From Holophaga sp. (lineage in GTDB: Bacteria; Acidobacteriota; Holophagae; Holophagales; Holophagaceae), in assembly GCA_031292735.1 (NCBI GenBank), contig JARLGP010000082.1, positions 1 through 15,424 on the forward strand: DNA of 15,424 bases, in the 5' to 3' direction. The position numbers were made by a program, and so were the translations under genes. Position 1 is the stretch's first letter. Each line of letters opens with the position of its first letter. The notes under the pieces were generated by a model. It ran no database searches and was not told the origin of the DNA. It saw only the letters and a list, made by a program, of their open reading frames with translations. This document shows, in pieces, positions 14,032 to 15,424 of this stretch.

Positions 14032-14256
14032 ATGCTCGCCATTCGCCTTCCCGCCGAAATTGAAAGCCGTTTGGATGCCCTGGCGGCCGCCACGGGCCGT
14101 ACCAAGACCTTTTATGCTCGGGAAGCCATTCTGGAGCACCTGGATGACCTGGAAGACCTCTACTTGGCCGAGCATGCCCTGAAAGAGATCCGCACCGGCC
14201 AGGTCAAGACCACCCCTCTCGCTGACGTGATGCGTGAATATGGCCTGGAGGATTGA
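14032..14256 (+). CDS. RelB-type ribbon-helix-helix antitoxin
   Basis: The 74-residue protein opens with the ribbon-helix-helix pattern MLAIRLPAEIESRLDALAAA, followed by TGRTKTFYAREAILEHLDDL, the common sequence of RelB/DinJ-like antitoxins of this kind. The acidic C-terminus (LADVMREYGLED) should bind the toxin. AAGGAG (14019-14024) lies seven bases before the ATG. It overlaps the RelE gene by 17 bases. The palindrome just upstream is a good auto-operator candidate. Confidence 0.9.
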   Translation: MLAIRLPAEIESRLDALAAATGRTKTFYAREAILEHLDDLEDLYLAEHALKEIRTGQVKTTPLADVMREYGLED

Positions 14257-14509
14257 ACTTTCGCCAGCCGCACGAAAGGGCTTGCGTGGTCTCGATCGAA
14301 CGGCCGTCCAGAGAATTCTGAAGTTCCTGCATGAAAGGGTCGCCCCCCTGGTGGATCCCCGGTGCATCGGTGAGGCCCTGAAGGGGGCTGAACTGGGCGA
14401 GTTCTGGAAATACCGGGTCGGCGACTACCGCATCATCTGCTCCATTGAGGATGGTGAGCTGCTGATCCTGGTGGTGCGCATTGGCAACCGGCGCGAAATC
14501 TACCGTTGA
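14240..14509 (+). CDS. RelE/ParE-family toxin
   Basis: The 89-residue protein matches RelE-type mRNA interferases: MAWRIELSPAARKGLRGL, then EALKGAELGEFWKYRVGDYR and a C-terminal RIGNRREIYR. Basic residues Arg59, Arg64, Arg80, Arg84, Arg85 and the C-terminal Tyr88 are placed like the catalytic and RNA-binding residues of RelE. RelE cuts mRNA in the ribosomal A site. ATG at 14240 is preferred over GTG at 14234 because MAW is the usual family start; neither has a strong RBS, so translation is probably coupled to the antitoxin. Confidence 0.9.
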   Translation: MAWRIELSPAARKGLRGLDRTAVQRILKFLHERVAPLVDPRCIGEALKGAELGEFWKYRVGDYRIICSIEDGELLILVVRIGNRREIYR

Positions 14510-14548
14510 AACCCTGGGACATGCGCCATTCCCGCCAGGTGGTCTAAC

Positions 14549-15304
14549 ATGGTGCCCATGCCCGGCGCGCCTCCACCCTCCCCCTGGACCCTGCTGGCCT
14601 CCGGCTGGGAAGACCTGTTCCCCTTGCGCCAGCCCCGTCTGGACCTTGCCCTGGGCCTGGCGGGGCCCGGGGAGGCCTGCCTGGACTCGGGCTGCGCCAC
14701 CGGCAGCCTGCCCCGGGCCCTGGCGGCGCGGGGGCGGCTGGCCCATGGGCTGGACCTGGATCCGGCCTTCCTGGCGGTGGCCCGGCAACGGGCCCTGGAT
14801 GAAGGCCTGGCGGTGACCTGGCACGAGGCGAGCCTCCTGGACCTGGCGGCGGCGGTGGGGGGCGTGCGCTTCCGGCTGATCACCTGCCTGGGCCAGACCC
14901 TGCCGCACCTGCTGGAGGAGGCGCAGTGGCTGGCCTTTTTCCGCCAGGCGCGGGAGGCGCTGGAACCGGGTGGCCGGCTGGTGGTCCAGGCGGTGCAGGA
15001 CGGGCCGCTGCCGGTTGGGCAGGCCCGCGATCTGCCCGTGGCGCGCTGGGCCGGGGGCACCCTGGAGCGGCGGCGCACGATGGTTTCGCCGGAGCTGGCC
15101 TGCTTCGAGACGGTCTTCCGGCCACCCTCGGGGGACCCGGTCACCAGCCGGATCATGCATCGCCGGGTGGCTCCGGAACGGGCCGCCGAGCTGCTACGGG
15201 AGGCCGGCCTGCACCCGGATCCGCCACGGGCCGACGAGGCCGGCCAGCCCTTCCTGGCGACCTCCTCCGGCTGGGTCCTGAGCGCGCGCAGGGACGTGGG
15301 GTGA
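14549..15304 (+). CDS. Class I SAM-dependent methyltransferase
   Basis: The 251-residue protein has a Rossmann-type methyltransferase core: motif I ACLDSGCATGSLPRAL (residues about 43-58), HGLDLDPAFLAVAR (motif II, acidic end of strand 2), and LITCLGQTLPHLL with EALEPGGRLVVQAV as the motif III region. Substrate is not predictable; the closest look is small-molecule or generic 'methyltransferase domain 25' types. ATG at 14549 has AGGTGG (14537-14542) six bases upstream and is preferred over ATG at 14558. It lies 39 bases after the relE-like gene on the same strand, but a functional link is not evident. Its stop overlaps a GTG (15301) by four bases, a possible start of another gene. Confidence 0.85.
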   Translation: MVPMPGAPPPSPWTLLASGWEDLFPLRQPRLDLALGLAGPGEACLDSGCATGSLPRALAARGRLAHGLDLDPAFLAVARQRALDEGLAVTWHEASLLDLAAAVGGVRFRLITCLGQTLPHLLEEAQWLAFFRQAREALEPGGRLVVQAVQDGPLPVGQARDLPVARWAGGTLERRRTMVSPELACFETVFRPPSGDPVTSRIMHRRVAPERAAELLREAGLHPDPPRADEAGQPFLATSSGWVLSARRDVG

Positions 15305-15424
15305 CGGCCCCGGCCGGCTCCGGATGGCCCTGTGCCGCGGCCGCCGGCCAGGGGCGGGGGGCCCTGAGGCAGGTCACCGCCAGGCCTCCGCCGGCCAGGG
15401 CGCAGGCCGCCGCCGCCCAGCCCA
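15153..15424 (-). CDS. Possible 3' end of a minus-strand membrane protein (uncertain)
   Basis: On the minus strand a frame runs from the right edge to a stop at 15153-15155. Its first part reads WAAAACALAGGGLAVTCL, like the last membrane helix of a transporter, with strong G/C at third positions until about 15305. The remaining 50 codons overlap the methyltransferase and lose that bias, so the real gene may have ended earlier or this frame may be chance. The alternative is a plus-strand gene starting at GTG 15301. Sequence beyond 15424 would decide. Confidence 0.2.
   Translation of the reverse strand, partial: GWAAAACALAGGGLAVTCLRAPRPWPAAAAQGHPEPAGAVTPRPCARSGPSRRRSPGRAGRPRRPVADPGAGRPPVAARRPVPEPPGDA

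Noticed and set aside
1..15424. CRISPR arrays, insertion sequences, tRNA or rRNA genes
   Set aside because: No spaced direct repeats, transposase frames, terminal inverted repeats, cloverleaf or rRNA-like sequences were seen on reading both strands.

Overview
The window is a very GC-rich bacterial chromosome segment. Its genes are tightly packed, often overlap by 1-17 bases, strongly favour G or C at third codon positions, and sometimes start with GTG or TTG. A TPR-bearing Ser/Thr kinase, the ffh-rpsP-khpA-rimM order and an FNR-like box next to a NapH-like Fe-S protein would suit a member of the Acidobacteriota (a Holophagae/Geothrix-like organism is my best guess). No rRNA or marker phylogeny is available here to prove that.

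Bases 1-2231 (+ strand) hold a compact selenium-handling operon: the C-terminus of a class V aminotransferase/cysteine desulfurase-like protein, selenophosphate synthetase SelD, a DUF3343 putative Se/S carrier, and YedF (TusA-like plus DsrE-like domains). All four overlap their neighbours. No selA, selB or tRNA-Sec lies in the window. The set is the one known to accompany labile-selenium (Se-dependent molybdenum hydroxylase) metabolism. A bidirectional terminator separates it from a convergent 2-Cys peroxiredoxin gene (2280-2864, - strand).

Bases 2865-4389 contain a divergent regulatory region (a 7-bp palindrome, a perfect -35 box and a potentially folded leader) and a Cys/Met-metabolism PLP lyase/synthase whose sequence resembles methionine gamma-lyase but lacks that enzyme's active-site cysteine. 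Bases 4437-9278 carry two large - strand genes: a membrane-linked protein kinase with TPR-like repeats, and a YyaL-type thioredoxin-domain protein. A 26% GC intergenic island lies between them and probably contains the kinase promoter.

Bases 9330-11954 (+) are the conserved protein-targeting/translation operon: a good sigma70-type promoter, ffh, rpsP, khpA and rimM, with an intercistronic hairpin after rpsP. The trmD-rplS continuation common in other bacteria is absent. In its place are a Phd/VapC-type toxin-antitoxin pair (12038-12780), a NapH-like membrane Fe-S protein behind an FNR/DNR-type box (12844-13924), a RelB/RelE pair behind a perfect palindrome (14003-14509) and a SAM-dependent methyltransferase (14549-15304). 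The last 120 bases are unresolved.

I see no clear wholly new multi-gene system. The best leads are the orphan selenium operon, the accessory TA/Fe-S cluster inserted where trmD-rplS would be expected, the FNR-like site, and several RNA or operator palindromes.
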